Assembly: GCF_000807275.1 (NCBI RefSeq)
Contig: NZ_CP009056.1
Location: 2,543,192 to 2,607,191, forward strand
DNA from: Frischella perrara
GTDB lineage: Bacteria > Pseudomonadota > Gammaproteobacteria > Enterobacterales > Orbaceae
Direction of reading: 5' to 3'
DNA: 64,000 nt
Shown: positions 18,379 to 28,479 of the stretch, piece by piece
Numbering within the stretch: position 1 is the first letter of the stretch
Layout: each line of letters begins with the position of its first letter
Position numbers and translations under genes: made by a program
The notes under the pieces: generated by a model
The model's input: only the letters and a program-made list of their open reading frames with translations
What the model was told of the DNA's origin: nothing
Database searches by the model: none

Positions 18379-20316
18379 CAACAGAATAATTCCCATAAAC
18401 AAACGAAATTCCGTGACCATAGTGCCGAAACCAATCTATTTCTGCGACGCGCTTTGATTGCTTTTGCGGTTATCATTGTTATGGTAATTGTTTTGTTAAG
18501 TAAATTAGCGCATTTACAAATTTTTAGTTATGGCTATTACAATACTAAATCAAATAATAACCGTATTGAAATCATACCAATTCCACCTAACCGTGGAATT
18601 ATCTATGATCGGAACGGCGTTGCGTTAGCTACCAATAATACGATTTATCAGCTGAATATTATTCCTGATAAGATTCGCAATCTTAATGAACAACTGGAAC
18701 AGCTTAAGTCTATTGTTAATTTAACCGATGAGGATATTGAGAATTTTCAAAAAGAACGCTTAAATTATAAATCTCATCGTGCGGTACCTTTGAAATATAA
18801 TCTAACTCAAGAAGAAATTGCCCACTTTGTGGTGAATCAACACCTTTATCCTTATGTGAATATTACTGGCACACAGCATCGTTACTATCCTTACGGTTCT
18901 GCTCTTACCCATGTTTTAGGTTATGTTTCAAAAATAAATGGTCAAGATAAGATCCGCTTGGAAGAACAGAATAAAATTACTGAATATGTCGGTACAAATA
19001 ATATCGGTAAAATTGGGATTGAGCGATTCTATGAAGATCTATTACATGGTCAACCGGGTTATGAAGAGGTTGAAGTTAATAATCGTGGTAGAATCGTACG
19101 CCTACTTAATCATCATGATCCTGAAGCCGGCGAAGATGTCTATTTAACTATCGATCTGAAATTACAACTTTATATTCAAAAGCTATTGGAAGGTCGACGT
19201 GCTGCCGTGGTGGCTTTAGATCCCAATAATGGTGAAGTATTGGCATTAGTATCAAGTCCTAGTTATGATCCTAATTTGTTTGTTGATGGTATTTCTTCAA
19301 CTAAATATAAAGAGCTGCTTAATGATCCGAAAAAACCACTCTTTAATCGTACCATGTTAGGCTCTTATCCTCCTGCATCAACGGTAAAACCATTTTTAGC
19401 CGTTTCTGCGCTAAGTGAAGGTGTTATCACACCTAAAACAGTTGTGTATGATCCGGGTTACTGGCAATTACCCGGCACAACTAAACGCTTTAGAGATTGG
19501 ATGCGTTGGGGACATGGTAAAGTGGATACCACTAAATCCATTGAGGAGTCGGTTGATACCTTTTATTATCAAGTTGCTTATGATTTAGGTATTGATCGTA
19601 TTAATTATTGGATGAAAAAATTTGGTTATGGTGAACGAAGTGGTATCGATCTGTCACCAAATGAGGAAACCAGAGCAGTATTACCAAATCGTGACTGGAA
19701 AAAAAGTCGTTATAAGCAAAGCTGGTTACAAGGCGATACGATTCCTGTCGGTATTGGGCAAGGATACTGGACAGCAACACCGTTACAGATGGCCAAAGCC
19801 CTAACAATTTTAGTGAATGAAGGCGTTGTGTATACACCTCATCTATTATTGAAGAAAAAATCCGATGTGCTAGATACAGCCTTACCGAAACAAAATAAAC
19901 CGCTACCTGTTGAAGATTCATCATTAGTTAATTTAATCAGTAAAAGTAACTGGCAAATAGCTAAACAAGGTATGTATCGAGTGATGTTTGGTTCACGTGG
20001 GACCGCGCGTAAGGTCTATGCCGATGCACAATATAAAGCAGCCGGTAAATCAGGTACGGCACAAGTATATGGTTTAAAAAATGATGAAATCTATAATGCC
20101 GATAGCATTCCAGAGCATTTACGTGACCATGCGTTATTCATTGCTTATGCCCCGTTTGATAAACCAAAAATTGTATTAGCGATTGTGTTAGAAAATGGTG
20201 GCGGTGGAAGTACTAATGGTGGTGCGGTGGCTAAACACATTTTAGATTATTATTTATTAGGTATTGAAAGTACCAATTTAGAAACTACAGATTCATCAAT
20301 AAGGCGGGATGATTAA
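18376..20316 (+). CDS. mrdA: penicillin-binding protein 2 (elongation transpeptidase)
   Basis: PBP2 cross-links peptidoglycan in the rod-elongation machinery with RodA and MreBCD. From the ATA at 18376 the product is 646 residues (633 in E. coli). The N-terminal [16 protein letters not shown] matches the PBP2 cytoplasmic tail; it is followed by one membrane anchor at about residues 26-45, the dimerisation domain, and the transpeptidase domain. Its catalytic motifs are STVK with Ser335, SVD and KSGT. A start at the TTG at 18454 would delete the cytoplasmic tail and part of the anchor and has no ribosome binding site. The gene is 4 bases after ybeZ and overlaps mrdB by one base (TAATG), so it is probably co-transcribed with both. 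Confidence 0.93.
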   Translation: MQQNNSHKQTKFRDHSAETNLFLRRALIAFAVIIVMVIVLLSKLAHLQIFSYGYYNTKSNNNRIEIIPIPPNRGIIYDRNGVALATNNTIYQLNIIPDKIRNLNEQLEQLKSIVNLTDEDIENFQKERLNYKSHRAVPLKYNLTQEEIAHFVVNQHLYPYVNITGTQHRYYPYGSALTHVLGYVSKINGQDKIRLEEQNKITEYVGTNNIGKIGIERFYEDLLHGQPGYEEVEVNNRGRIVRLLNHHDPEAGEDVYLTIDLKLQLYIQKLLEGRRAAVVALDPNNGEVLALVSSPSYDPNLFVDGISSTKYKELLNDPKKPLFNRTMLGSYPPASTVKPFLAVSALSEGVITPKTVVYDPGYWQLPGTTKRFRDWMRWGHGKVDTTKSIEESVDTFYYQVAYDLGIDRINYWMKKFGYGERSGIDLSPNEETRAVLPNRDWKKSRYKQSWLQGDTIPVGIGQGYWTATPLQMAKALTILVNEGVVYTPHLLLKKKSDVLDTALPKQNKPLPVEDSSLVNLISKSNWQIAKQGMYRVMFGSRGTARKVYADAQYKAAGKSGTAQVYGLKNDEIYNADSIPEHLRDHALFIAYAPFDKPKIVLAIVLENGGGGSTNGGAVAKHILDYYLLGIESTNLETTDSSIRRDD

Positions 20317-21425
20317 TGATAGATCGTAAAAAATTGCCGATTTGGACAAAATTACATCTTGACCCATTATTGCTATTATTCACTCTCTTGTTATTAGGGT
20401 ATAGTGTTTATGTAATTTGGAGTGCGAGTGGCCAAGATGTTGCGATGACACAGCGCAAAATTATGCAAATTATGTTAGGTTTAGCCGTCATGATCACCTT
20501 TGCCCAATTTCCGCCACGGTTTTATGAGAAGCTAGCCCCTTATCTTTATGCTGCTTGTATTCTGGTTTTACTGTCTGTGGATATTTTTGGACATACTAGC
20601 AAAGGTGCTCAGCGCTGGTTAAATTTGGGTTTTATTCGCTTTCAACCCTCGGAAATTGCCAAAATTGCAGTACCATTGATGGTGGCCAAATTTATTAATC
20701 GTGAAGGTTGTCCTCCGCCATTTATGACAATATTACAAACCTTTGCCATTATTGCTATTCCAACATTACTCGTTGCGATGCAACCCGATCTAGGGACATC
20801 AATTTTAGTTGCGATGTCAGGGATTTTTATTATCTTCTTAGCCGGAATTGGCTGGAAATATATTATTGCTGCGGTAGGTGCAATCGCTGCCTTTATTCCG
20901 GTGATGTGGTTGTATCTAATGCATGATTATCAACGCGAACGCGTATTAACTCTTATTTATCCAGAACGCGATCCTTTGGGTAAAGGGTATCACATTTTAC
21001 AATCGAAAACGGCGATTGGCTCAGGTGGTATGTGGGGGAAAGGCTGGTTACAAGGAACTCAATCACAATTGGAGTTCATTCCTGAACGGCATACCGATTT
21101 TATTTTCTCAGTGATTGCAGAAGAACTTGGTTTTATCGGTGCGGTCATATTATTAACGCTCTTTTTATGTTTAATCATTCGTGGATTAATGATTGCTGGG
21201 CAGGCTCAAACGACTTTTGGTCGTATTTTAGCCGGTGGGTTTGTATTAGTATTTTTTGTATATGTATTTATTAACATCGGTATGGTGAGTGGTATCTTAC
21301 CGGTGGTTGGTGTACCATTACCTTTAATTAGTTATGGTGGTTCATCTTTGGTCGTTTTAATGGCCAGTTTTGGCATTATTATGTCAATCCATACTCATCG
21401 ATATATGTTATCTAAGAACATATAA
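20316..21425 (+). CDS. mrdB: peptidoglycan glycosyltransferase RodA
   Basis: A 369-residue SEDS-family membrane protein (370 in E. coli). RodA polymerises lipid II into glycan strands for cell elongation and works as a pair with PBP2. The sequence shows about ten hydrophobic segments, the conserved [18 protein letters not shown] loop, the [19 protein letters not shown] motif, and the closing [10 protein letters not shown] typical of SEDS proteins. The start codon overlaps the stop of mrdA. In E. coli rlpA comes next; here dacA follows after 35 bases. Confidence 0.97.
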   Translation: MIDRKKLPIWTKLHLDPLLLLFTLLLLGYSVYVIWSASGQDVAMTQRKIMQIMLGLAVMITFAQFPPRFYEKLAPYLYAACILVLLSVDIFGHTSKGAQRWLNLGFIRFQPSEIAKIAVPLMVAKFINREGCPPPFMTILQTFAIIAIPTLLVAMQPDLGTSILVAMSGIFIIFLAGIGWKYIIAAVGAIAAFIPVMWLYLMHDYQRERVLTLIYPERDPLGKGYHILQSKTAIGSGGMWGKGWLQGTQSQLEFIPERHTDFIFSVIAEELGFIGAVILLTLFLCLIIRGLMIAGQAQTTFGRILAGGFVLVFFVYVFINIGMVSGILPVVGVPLPLISYGGSSLVVLMASFGIIMSIHTHRYMLSKNI

Positions 21426-21460
21426 CTTTTTGAATTTTTCATCACTGTCGGATTTATATA

Positions 21461-22672
21461 ATGAAGAAACAACATTTTCTAAAACATGTTAAACGATCTT
21501 TAACCATTTTGATATTATCAGCTTATGGCTGTGCGCATGCAGATATCAATTTTCCTATTCCTGATGCACCAAAACTTGAAAACGTAGGTGCTTATATTCT
21601 TATCGACGCAAAATCAGGTGAAATATTAACTCAATATAACGCCGATCAACGACGTGATCCGGCTAGTTTAACCAAAATGATGACCAGTTATGTAATTGGT
21701 GAAGCAATAAAATCAGGTCGTATCAATAACTCTGATATGGTCGTCATTAGTAAAGATGCTTGGGCAACAGGAAATCCGAAGTTAAAAGGTTCATCATTAA
21801 TGTTCCTTGAAGTGGGTAAACAAGTTTCAGTAGAGAATCTAAATAAAGGTATTATTATTCAGTCTGGTAATGATGCTTGTATTGCAATGGCTGAACATGT
21901 TGCTGGCAGCCAAAGTTCATTTGTGAGTTTAATGAATAATTATGCCAATCAATTAGGCTTAGCGGATACTCATTTCCAAACTGTTCATGGTCTAGATGCT
22001 GATGATCAGTATACCACTGCTCACGATATGGCATTTTTAGGAAAAGCGTTAATTAACAATCTTCCAAATGAATATGCCATCTATAAGCAAAAAGAGTTTA
22101 AATACAACTTAAGTAAACCACAATTAAATCGTAATGGTTTATTATGGGATACGACTTTGAGTGTTGATGGAATTAAAACCGGCCATACCAATAACGCTGG
22201 TTATAATCTAGTTGCTTCCGCTGTCGATGGAAATACACGATTAATTTCGGTAGTGATGGGCGCGAAGACCGAAAAAGAACGTGAATCAAAAAGTAAACAA
22301 CTGTTAATTTGGGGATTCCGTTCATTCGAAACGGTCAATCCTGTCGTGGCAAATCTACCAAAAATGAATGCTAAAATCTGGTACGGTGACAGTAACACGG
22401 TTAACCTAGGATCACTTAATGATGTCTATGTAACAGTACCCAAAGGACAAGCAGCGAATTTGCAGATTGAATATAAAATGGATTCCGACTATATTTCAGC
22501 ACCAATTGAACAAGGTGTTAAAGTTGGTACTATGCAATTTATTTTGAATAATCAAGTTGTAGCGGAAAAACCATTAGTGACGCTTGAAAAAGTAGAAGAA
22601 ACCGGTTTCTTTGGAAGTATTCTTGATTATATTAAATTGAAATTTAATCAATGGTTTGGCGATATTTTTTAA
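21461..22672 (+). CDS. dacA: D-alanyl-D-alanine carboxypeptidase DacA (PBP5)
   Basis: A 403-residue periplasmic enzyme, the same length as E. coli PBP5. It trims the terminal D-Ala from peptidoglycan pentapeptides and helps set cell diameter. A signal peptide ends near CAHA. The penicilloyl-serine motifs are SLTK (Ser69 to Lys72), SGN at 135-137 and KTG at 239-241. The C-terminal domain is followed by the amphipathic membrane anchor ILDYIKLKFNQWFGDIF. It closes the mrd gene cluster and is followed by ybeD, as in enterobacteria. Confidence 0.97.
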   Translation: MKKQHFLKHVKRSLTILILSAYGCAHADINFPIPDAPKLENVGAYILIDAKSGEILTQYNADQRRDPASLTKMMTSYVIGEAIKSGRINNSDMVVISKDAWATGNPKLKGSSLMFLEVGKQVSVENLNKGIIIQSGNDACIAMAEHVAGSQSSFVSLMNNYANQLGLADTHFQTVHGLDADDQYTTAHDMAFLGKALINNLPNEYAIYKQKEFKYNLSKPQLNRNGLLWDTTLSVDGIKTGHTNNAGYNLVASAVDGNTRLISVVMGAKTEKERESKSKQLLIWGFRSFETVNPVVANLPKMNAKIWYGDSNTVNLGSLNDVYVTVPKGQAANLQIEYKMDSDYISAPIEQGVKVGTMQFILNNQVVAEKPLVTLEKVEETGFFGSILDYIKLKFNQWFGDIF

Positions 22673-22794
22673 TTTTATTATCATAATTTGGGGCGGTATA
22701 ATCCGCGCCAAATTTTTATCATAAAATATTAGTTGATAAATAAAAATTGAACACCATATAATTAATGAATTTAATGATAACTTAAGAGAATATT

Positions 22795-23061
22795 ATGCAA
22801 CCAACCAAACTCAATGAATTACTTGAATTTCCTTGCTCATTTACTTATAAAGTAATGGGGGAAGCCAAACCAGAGCTGGTTGATAAAGTAATTACTGTTA
22901 TTCAACGTCATGCACCGGGTGATTATACACCATCAATTAAACCAAGCAGTAAAGGTAATTATCACTCTGTATCGGTTACAATTAATGCAACACATATCGA
23001 GCAAGTGGAAAGCCTTTATAAAGAATTAGGTGATATCGATATTGTTAGAATGGTGTTATAA
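22795..23061 (+). CDS. ybeD: DUF493 regulatory-fold protein YbeD
   Basis: An 88-residue protein of the DUF493/YbeD family (87 in E. coli). YbeD has an ACT-like fold related to allosteric domains; its molecular role is not established. Family sequence is clear: [16 protein letters not shown] at the start and [16 protein letters not shown] in the middle. AGAGAA precedes the ATG. In E. coli the next gene is lipB, but here a terminator follows and the next gene is on the other strand. Confidence 0.93.
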   Translation: MQPTKLNELLEFPCSFTYKVMGEAKPELVDKVITVIQRHAPGDYTPSIKPSSKGNYHSVSVTINATHIEQVESLYKELGDIDIVRMVL

Positions 23062-23097
23062 TAATTGCGTGATTTAATCACATCCTATTAACTTCAT

Positions 23098-23127
23098 AAA
23101 AAAACCAGCTTTATGCTGGTTTTTTTA
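23098..23127 (+). terminator. Rho-independent terminator after ybeD
   Basis: The stem AACCAGC / GCTGGTT around loop TTTAT is followed by seven Ts and preceded by a run of As, so it can work in both directions between ybeD and the convergent chitobiase gene. Confidence 0.9.
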
Positions 23128-23138
23128 TTCCGAAGGTA

Positions 23139-23180
23139 TTTTACCTTTCGTTATTCTACTTTTACCTTTTGTTATTCTAC
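23139..23180. repeat. 21-base tandem duplication at the 3' end of the chitobiase gene
   Basis: Two adjacent 21-base copies of TTTTACCTTTYGTTATTCTA+C (23139-23159 and 23160-23180) differ at one base. The second copy contains the last codons and stop of the chitobiase gene, so the first copy repeats the Val-Glu-stop end of the gene just beyond the real stop. It looks like a recent slippage event. Confidence 0.85.
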
Positions 23181-25844
23181 TATTTCGGCACGACTGGTTC
23201 GTTTACCATCGGCAGCACGACTGCGTACCATGACTTGATCTTGCTGATTGACCGTTACGTCTTGGCTATAAGTTAACCATGTTTTGCCTTTGTCTAGGGA
23301 ATATTCAATTGTTAAGCCAGGAAAAGCAATGTTAGCGTGCAATTTACCATCCACCCATTTCGCACCCGGAATCGGTAAACGATAATTAATTCCAGCTAAA
23401 TCAAGTTTGGCTAACTCACGTTGTCCAATTAGATTAGCAAAACGTGTCCAATCATTTAATAACGTTGTTTGATCGACATATTGTGTTTCGCCTAGCTTAT
23501 ATTCACGGTCTTTCACATATGGTGTTTCCCAGTCAGATTGATGCCAAGCACGCTCTGCAACAGCCAATAACCTTGGATACATCATATATTCCATTTGCTT
23601 ATCTGTACGTACGATTTCACTCCATAATTGTGCCGATAAACCATAGCTTCCCGGCCAATCCTTTGTTCCTTTTGCATTAAACACATTACCATCACGATCT
23701 TTTGATGTTTCAGCATTCTGCGGTAAATTGTTCGGGGCAAAACTAAAGATCTTACGTTCATCATTAAAGCGGGTTGCCCAATAATAACCATGCTCTTTCG
23801 GATTTATTTCATATGGGAAGTCAAAATAAACGTAATCAGGGTTAGATATAATGACCTGATAACCTTTGTTTGCCCAGTCATTGGCCGAATCAAAACCACC
23901 CCAATAAAGCGTATCCCAGAAATTTAACCTCACTTGATCAACAGCAAAAGATTGGGCATTTTCAGCATACTTCACGCCATCTTGCCATGCTTGCATATTG
24001 TTAATACCGTGATCTTTGATGATTTTACTAACCTCGATGGCGAAATAGCTAGGTAAATGTTCAATATCATGTACAGTACCTTGAGCAACTAAGGCCTGAC
24101 AAGCCTGTGATTTAGCCCAAGGATGATCTTCTTTACTTTGATCTATTGTACCTTTCCACGTTACTTTTTCTTCAGCATTGATATCTTGATAGCCATTACC
24201 TAAACGGATATTTTTTGCTTCATCACCACCAAAATGCCATACAGCAATAGGTTGACCTGCTTCACTATGCATCTTGGCAATTTCGGTAATGATTTTATCG
24301 ACAAAGCGCTTTGATGAATCTAAGCACGGATTAAGATAACTTCTGCGATCATAAAATTGAACGGTGGTGGTATTAGATGTATCAGTTGGATCAACTAAGC
24401 GAAATTCATTGGCTTGTTCTGTTTTACCTTCTGCCATCAACCGATTATAACGTGCTTCCATCGCAATAATTGCTGCGCGCGCATGAGCTGGCATATCAAT
24501 TTCAGGAATCACTTCTATAAACCGATCTTTTGCATATTTAACGATCTCGATATAGTCATCACGACTAAAATAGCCACTACCTAAGTTATCACTATCTGGT
24601 CCAGAACCAAGTTGCGGTAATAAACAAGATTGTTCGCTTAAATCATGACAACGTTGACCACCTACTGATGTTAATTCTGGTAGATCTGGGATCTCAATTC
24701 GCCAACCTTCGTCATCACTTAAATGGAAATGGAATTTATTAAGTTTGTAATGAGACATTTGATCTAAAAGCTTTAAAACAGCTTGTTTGCTTTTAAAGTT
24801 ACGTCCGGTATCAAGCATGATACCGCGATAATCAAAACGTGGTGCATCATTAATTTCAGCAGTTGTGATCGTTGGTTTTTCGCCTGCTGGAATAAGTGAT
24901 AAAATTGATTCTACAGCATAAAAAATACCACTTTCATCATAAGCAGTAATGGTCGCTTGCTTATCGCTAATATTAAGTAAATAAGCACCTGATACCGTAT
25001 TTTCAAATTGTGTCGGATCAATACTTGCTTGGATTTTGTAACCTTTGTCGCTTAATTTAACACCTAATTGTTGGAATTGCTTAGATAGTACCGCTTGGCT
25101 AGCTTTATTAAGCGACTTTAATTGCAAATTAACACCGGTTTTATCAAGGGTAATATTTGTTTTTCCAACCGTAATATGGGTTGGTGTCGGTATAATTTGC
25201 CCACGTAATGTTGATGCTGATAGCTTTTGAACATCTGCATTACGTTCAAAACGTGTTACCGGTGTCATCAGAACATTATGGTCATCAGGCGTACGTTGCC
25301 ATTGTTGCCCAATCGGTGAGACAAAATCACTCAATGTTTCGGTATTGGTATTATTAATTACTTTCGGTTTAGCTCCCTCTGATGTCACATACCAACGTGG
25401 AATAACATCCGATTCGCTTAATTGCCAATATTCGCCAATGATTGGAATCTCAATCGTTCCTTTTTCTGGGAAAGCGGTGAATTTTTCAGTGGGTTCAATT
25501 TTATGTAAATCACCGGTTAAATGAGTAATCGTAAACTGATCCGTTTCAACGGCTAAAATCATTCGTATACTACTAAAATAAATGGCCCAATTATTATCCG
25601 TGATAGCTGGTCCGTCGTTGGTTAAGGAAATCGTCGCTTTATTACAGGCTCCCCAATCGCCTCCTAAACTGGAGCAATCCACGCCATGATTGGCAGCATG
25701 GTTATCGATTACTTGATAATTAACTTTCAACTGTTGGCTAAGCGTATCAACGGTGGTTTGTGAAGCAACAGCAGTTGTACTCATCGCGGTGGACAATAAA
25801 GCAGTAATAACACTACTGAGTAACGTTGTTTTTAAACTATTCAT
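23172..25844 (-). CDS. GH20 beta-N-acetylhexosaminidase (chitobiase)
   Basis: An 890-residue exported enzyme, about the size of Serratia chitobiase (885). It hydrolyses chitobiose and short N-acetylglucosamine oligomers in the periplasm or at the cell surface. Domains in order: signal peptide to about residue 28 (ending AVAS), an N-terminal chitobiase sugar-binding domain, a GH20b domain, the GH20 barrel from about residue 335, and a C-terminal Ig-like domain. The catalytic pair is in HFGGDEAKN (Asp541-Glu542). The family motif FHFHLSDDEGWRIEIP is also present. It lies 12 bases after chiP on the same strand, matching the chitoporin-chitobiase clusters of Serratia and vibrios. The name ctb or chb is used in other species. 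Confidence 0.93.
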   Translation of the reverse strand: MNSLKTTLLSSVITALLSTAMSTTAVASQTTVDTLSQQLKVNYQVIDNHAANHGVDCSSLGGDWGACNKATISLTNDGPAITDNNWAIYFSSIRMILAVETDQFTITHLTGDLHKIEPTEKFTAFPEKGTIEIPIIGEYWQLSESDVIPRWYVTSEGAKPKVINNTNTETLSDFVSPIGQQWQRTPDDHNVLMTPVTRFERNADVQKLSASTLRGQIIPTPTHITVGKTNITLDKTGVNLQLKSLNKASQAVLSKQFQQLGVKLSDKGYKIQASIDPTQFENTVSGAYLLNISDKQATITAYDESGIFYAVESILSLIPAGEKPTITTAEINDAPRFDYRGIMLDTGRNFKSKQAVLKLLDQMSHYKLNKFHFHLSDDEGWRIEIPDLPELTSVGGQRCHDLSEQSCLLPQLGSGPDSDNLGSGYFSRDDYIEIVKYAKDRFIEVIPEIDMPAHARAAIIAMEARYNRLMAEGKTEQANEFRLVDPTDTSNTTTVQFYDRRSYLNPCLDSSKRFVDKIITEIAKMHSEAGQPIAVWHFGGDEAKNIRLGNGYQDINAEEKVTWKGTIDQSKEDHPWAKSQACQALVAQGTVHDIEHLPSYFAIEVSKIIKDHGINNMQAWQDGVKYAENAQSFAVDQVRLNFWDTLYWGGFDSANDWANKGYQVIISNPDYVYFDFPYEINPKEHGYYWATRFNDERKIFSFAPNNLPQNAETSKDRDGNVFNAKGTKDWPGSYGLSAQLWSEIVRTDKQMEYMMYPRLLAVAERAWHQSDWETPYVKDREYKLGETQYVDQTTLLNDWTRFANLIGQRELAKLDLAGINYRLPIPGAKWVDGKLHANIAFPGLTIEYSLDKGKTWLTYSQDVTVNQQDQVMVRSRAADGKRTSRAEIVE

Positions 25845-25856
25845 AACACTGTTTTC

Positions 25857-27329
25857 CTATTTTTGATTCGGGCTAAATATGGTAAAAGGCAAAGTAACGA
25901 TGAATTTAATGTCATGCTCATCTTGGAATACATTTGCGTAACCATTACTCCAACTTGGATTTTTCGAATGATTGTTATAACGGGTATAATGAAGTTGGAA
26001 TGAACTATCTTTAGCCCAACTTTCTTGTACTGTATAAGATAAATCCAAATTCCAAGCTGATTCAGCTAATCTTTGGTGACGGTATTTACGTTTATTCGTC
26101 GCATTTTGGATATCTAACGCATTTGGTTTAGCATCCCAACCATAAGCATATGATGTTGCTGTGCGCCAACCTGATAGAGAGTTTGATAAGTGTCCTAAAT
26201 CATAACTAATTTCAGCAAAAAGTGCTTTTTCACCATCAGCATTAAAGTCGGAACGGGAATTCCACCATACATCTAAACGTCCATTAGAAGAGGCATAACT
26301 TGGCGTCATACGTTGTAAGAAGAAACCTTGATTACCTGCAGCTTTAACAACTACCCCTTCAGCACGTAAACCGACTGGTCCCATTTGATAATGTAACGTC
26401 GCTGCTTGTAACCATGCTAATCCGTCATAGACATCTAAGCCACTATGACTTTGATCTTTAGCACCATAAAATTGATAGCTCATAGATAAAGGATTATTTA
26501 ACACGTCTATTTGATAGGATGCTTTAGCTCGATATTGGTTCATATAGTTATGTGCCTGACCAAATGAGCCTTCAATTACGAAGTTATTTTTAAAATCATA
26601 TTGAAATCCAGCAGAGTGTAAATAGCTGATTTCTGTTTTATTATCCCATTGACGGAAATTATATAAACGCTTATACCATGGTGCCTTATATTTATCAGCC
26701 CACATATAGGACATGGATAATGCACCGTGCTCTTGGAAATCTAAGGTAGTTCCGGTTTCAAAACCTCGATAGGTACCGGGTAATAAGCTCCAATGTGGGG
26801 CAAGTAAAGTTTGACCTGACGGCTGAATATAACCCGCTTTAAGCCAAAATAGATCATCAATTTTTACATGCATCAATGCTTTATAGGTACTTAACCCACT
26901 AACATCCCTTTTCCAATCTTCATCCCAGCGAGTTTTTCCACCACTGAAACCGATCTCATTTGGATGACCATCACCACCATTACTCACTTCCCATGCCCCA
27001 TATTCACCAAATTCAAAACCTAATTTATCGGCAATAAATCCTGTTTTGATATCTAAATTGGCATTAAAAGTGGATTGGCGAATATTCTTTTTATACCCTT
27101 GATACTGTCTGGTGTGATTATAATCTTCAGTGATTTTTTTTCTTTCCCGATCTCGATTCCAAAAGAAGATATTTCCTGAAACAGAGGAATCATCTAAAAA
27201 TTGGTTGGCATATACAGGTAAAGTCTCACAGAATAATGTTGTTCCTAAAATGATAGCAATTGAATGTTTGATAATGGATGGTTTCTTTCGCGATATTATG
27301 GCATAGCTATTATGGTTGTTCATTTTCAT
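25857..27329 (-). CDS. chiP: chitoporin ChiP (OprD-family outer-membrane porin)
   Basis: A 490-residue outer-membrane beta-barrel similar along its length to E. coli ChiP (formerly YbfM, 468 residues). It lets chitobiose and chitotriose cross the outer membrane. Recognisable segments include SGQTLLAPHWSLLPGTYRGF, FLQRMTPSYASSNGRLDVWW and the C-terminal FVTLPFTIF-type strand. The N-terminus (about 42 residues, ending VYA) is longer than a normal signal peptide; an internal start is possible, but no better ATG with a binding site stands out. chiQ, which follows chiP in E. coli, is absent and the chitobiase gene takes its place. In E. coli chiP is silenced by the small RNA ChiX, which I could not find here. 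Confidence 0.93.
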   Translation of the reverse strand: MKMNNHNSYAIISRKKPSIIKHSIAIILGTTLFCETLPVYANQFLDDSSVSGNIFFWNRDRERKKITEDYNHTRQYQGYKKNIRQSTFNANLDIKTGFIADKLGFEFGEYGAWEVSNGGDGHPNEIGFSGGKTRWDEDWKRDVSGLSTYKALMHVKIDDLFWLKAGYIQPSGQTLLAPHWSLLPGTYRGFETGTTLDFQEHGALSMSYMWADKYKAPWYKRLYNFRQWDNKTEISYLHSAGFQYDFKNNFVIEGSFGQAHNYMNQYRAKASYQIDVLNNPLSMSYQFYGAKDQSHSGLDVYDGLAWLQAATLHYQMGPVGLRAEGVVVKAAGNQGFFLQRMTPSYASSNGRLDVWWNSRSDFNADGEKALFAEISYDLGHLSNSLSGWRTATSYAYGWDAKPNALDIQNATNKRKYRHQRLAESAWNLDLSYTVQESWAKDSSFQLHYTRYNNHSKNPSWSNGYANVFQDEHDIKFIVTLPFTIFSPNQK

Positions 27330-27455
27330 TATTTCCTAACAAGCGATGATTAATAAAAATATAATAAATTCAAAATTAAAGAAAATATGAACTTTATATT
27401 TATGGAAACATAATGAACTAACATATTTCACTGCTCAAATTAAATAATCCTAATT

Positions 27456-27471
27456 TGTGATTTTAATCACT
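27456..27471. promoter_or_regulatory. CRP-type binding site upstream of chiP
   Basis: TGTGA-TTTTAA-TCACT matches the CRP consensus TGTGA-N6-TCACA at 9 of 10 core positions. It lies about 130 bases before the chiP start, where an activator of a sugar-uptake operon would be expected. In enterobacteria chitosugar genes are under catabolite control, which fits. Confidence 0.65.
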
Positions 27472-27619
27472 TAAAAATGTAAATAAAATGTAAAATAGTG
27501 ATGCAGATCTCAGTGTTATTTCATCTCCAAAAATAAATAAAATTTGGTAAAAACCATGTGTTAGTGGAAATTTCAAATAAAAGAAACGGTTTTTTAAAGC
27601 AATTAGAAAAGTAAATAAT

Positions 27620-27656
27620 TATAAATAAAAACGACAATGACACGGTTATGTCATTG
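27620..27656 (-). terminator. Rho-independent terminator of sodA
   Basis: The perfect 8-base arms CAATGACA and TGTCATTG around loop CGGTTA (plus-strand view) lie 33 bases after the sodA stop. On the minus strand the stem is followed by TCGTTTTTATTT. Confidence 0.8.
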
Positions 27657-27688
27657 CCAAAAAATAAAGATAGGAGAAATGAAATAAC

Positions 27689-28312
27689 TTATTGCGCTGC
27701 GGAATATAATTCTGAGACTTTATCCCAGTTCACGACATTCCAGAAAGCACCAATATAATCAACACGACGATTTTGATATTTTAGATAGTATGCGTGTTCC
27801 CATACATCTAATGTTAGAATTGGCGTACCTGACGTCGCTGCATATTTCTCTCCCATTGAAGGGTTATCTTGGTTAGCTGTAGATACAACCGCTAAACGAC
27901 CATTTTGCACAACTAACCATGCCCAACCCGAACCAAATCGACTTGCTGCTGCTGAAGCAAATTTTTCTTTAAAAGCATCAACTGAACCAAAATCACGTTC
28001 AATAGCAACTTTTAATTCACCTTTTAATTCCGTACCGACTTTTAGTAATTCCCAAAATAATGTGTGATTTACATGCCCACCCACGTTATTACGAATGGCA
28101 GTAAGTTTATCCGCAGGCACTTTATCTAAATTCTTAATTAACTCTTCCGCAGATAAAGTTTGTAACTCTGTAGGTAAACTTGGTAATGCGGCATTCGCGT
28201 TATTCACATAAGTTTGATGATGTTTATCATGATGTAAATGCATGGTTTCAGAATCAATATAAGGCTCTAAAGCATCATAGGCATACGGTAACGGTGGAAG
28301 AGAGTAAGGCAT
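27689..28312 (-). CDS. sodA: manganese superoxide dismutase SodA
   Basis: A 207-residue enzyme (206 in E. coli) that converts superoxide to oxygen and hydrogen peroxide in the cytoplasm. Metal ligands are in the usual places: the [18 protein letters not shown] helix, the NHTLFW helix, and Asp and His in [10 protein letters not shown]. Mn-type features include [10 protein letters not shown] and the overall closeness to E. coli SodA. I start at the ATG ending at 28312 because AAAGGAG lies 8 bases before it. The frame stays open for 26 more codons upstream, but that extension is unlike any SOD N-terminus. It is flanked by hairpins on both sides, so probably monocistronic. Confidence 0.95.
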   Translation of the reverse strand: MPYSLPPLPYAYDALEPYIDSETMHLHHDKHHQTYVNNANAALPSLPTELQTLSAEELIKNLDKVPADKLTAIRNNVGGHVNHTLFWELLKVGTELKGELKVAIERDFGSVDAFKEKFASAAASRFGSGWAWLVVQNGRLAVVSTANQDNPSMGEKYAATSGTPILTLDVWEHAYYLKYQNRRVDYIGAFWNVVNWDKVSELYSAAQ

Positions 28313-28479
28313 TGATATTGCTCCTTTGTAATCATTATATAAATTAGCACTTAATTGCTTTTGTAAATAATTTACCCTTTTTTTTGACATTTCTCAATCA
28401 ATTATTTTTATAATTAATGTTTATTAAAAGGTTAGCTAATAACACTTCATTCTCTGAGTTGATAAGCTTTTAAGACATT

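Larger units (their letters stand above)
27330..27688. other. control region between sodA and chiP
   Basis: 359 AT-rich bases. The part near sodA has the sodA terminator; the part near chiP has a good CRP-like site and should hold the chiP promoter and leader. No open frame of note. Confidence 0.6.

Noticed and set aside
18454-20316. mrdA starting at the TTG at 18454
   Set aside because: No ribosome binding site there, and it would remove the conserved cytoplasmic tail and part of the membrane anchor that are encoded in frame just upstream.
28313-28390. 26-residue N-terminal extension of SodA
   Set aside because: The ATG ending at 28312 has an excellent AAAGGAG at proper distance and gives the standard SOD N-terminus; the extension is not conserved.
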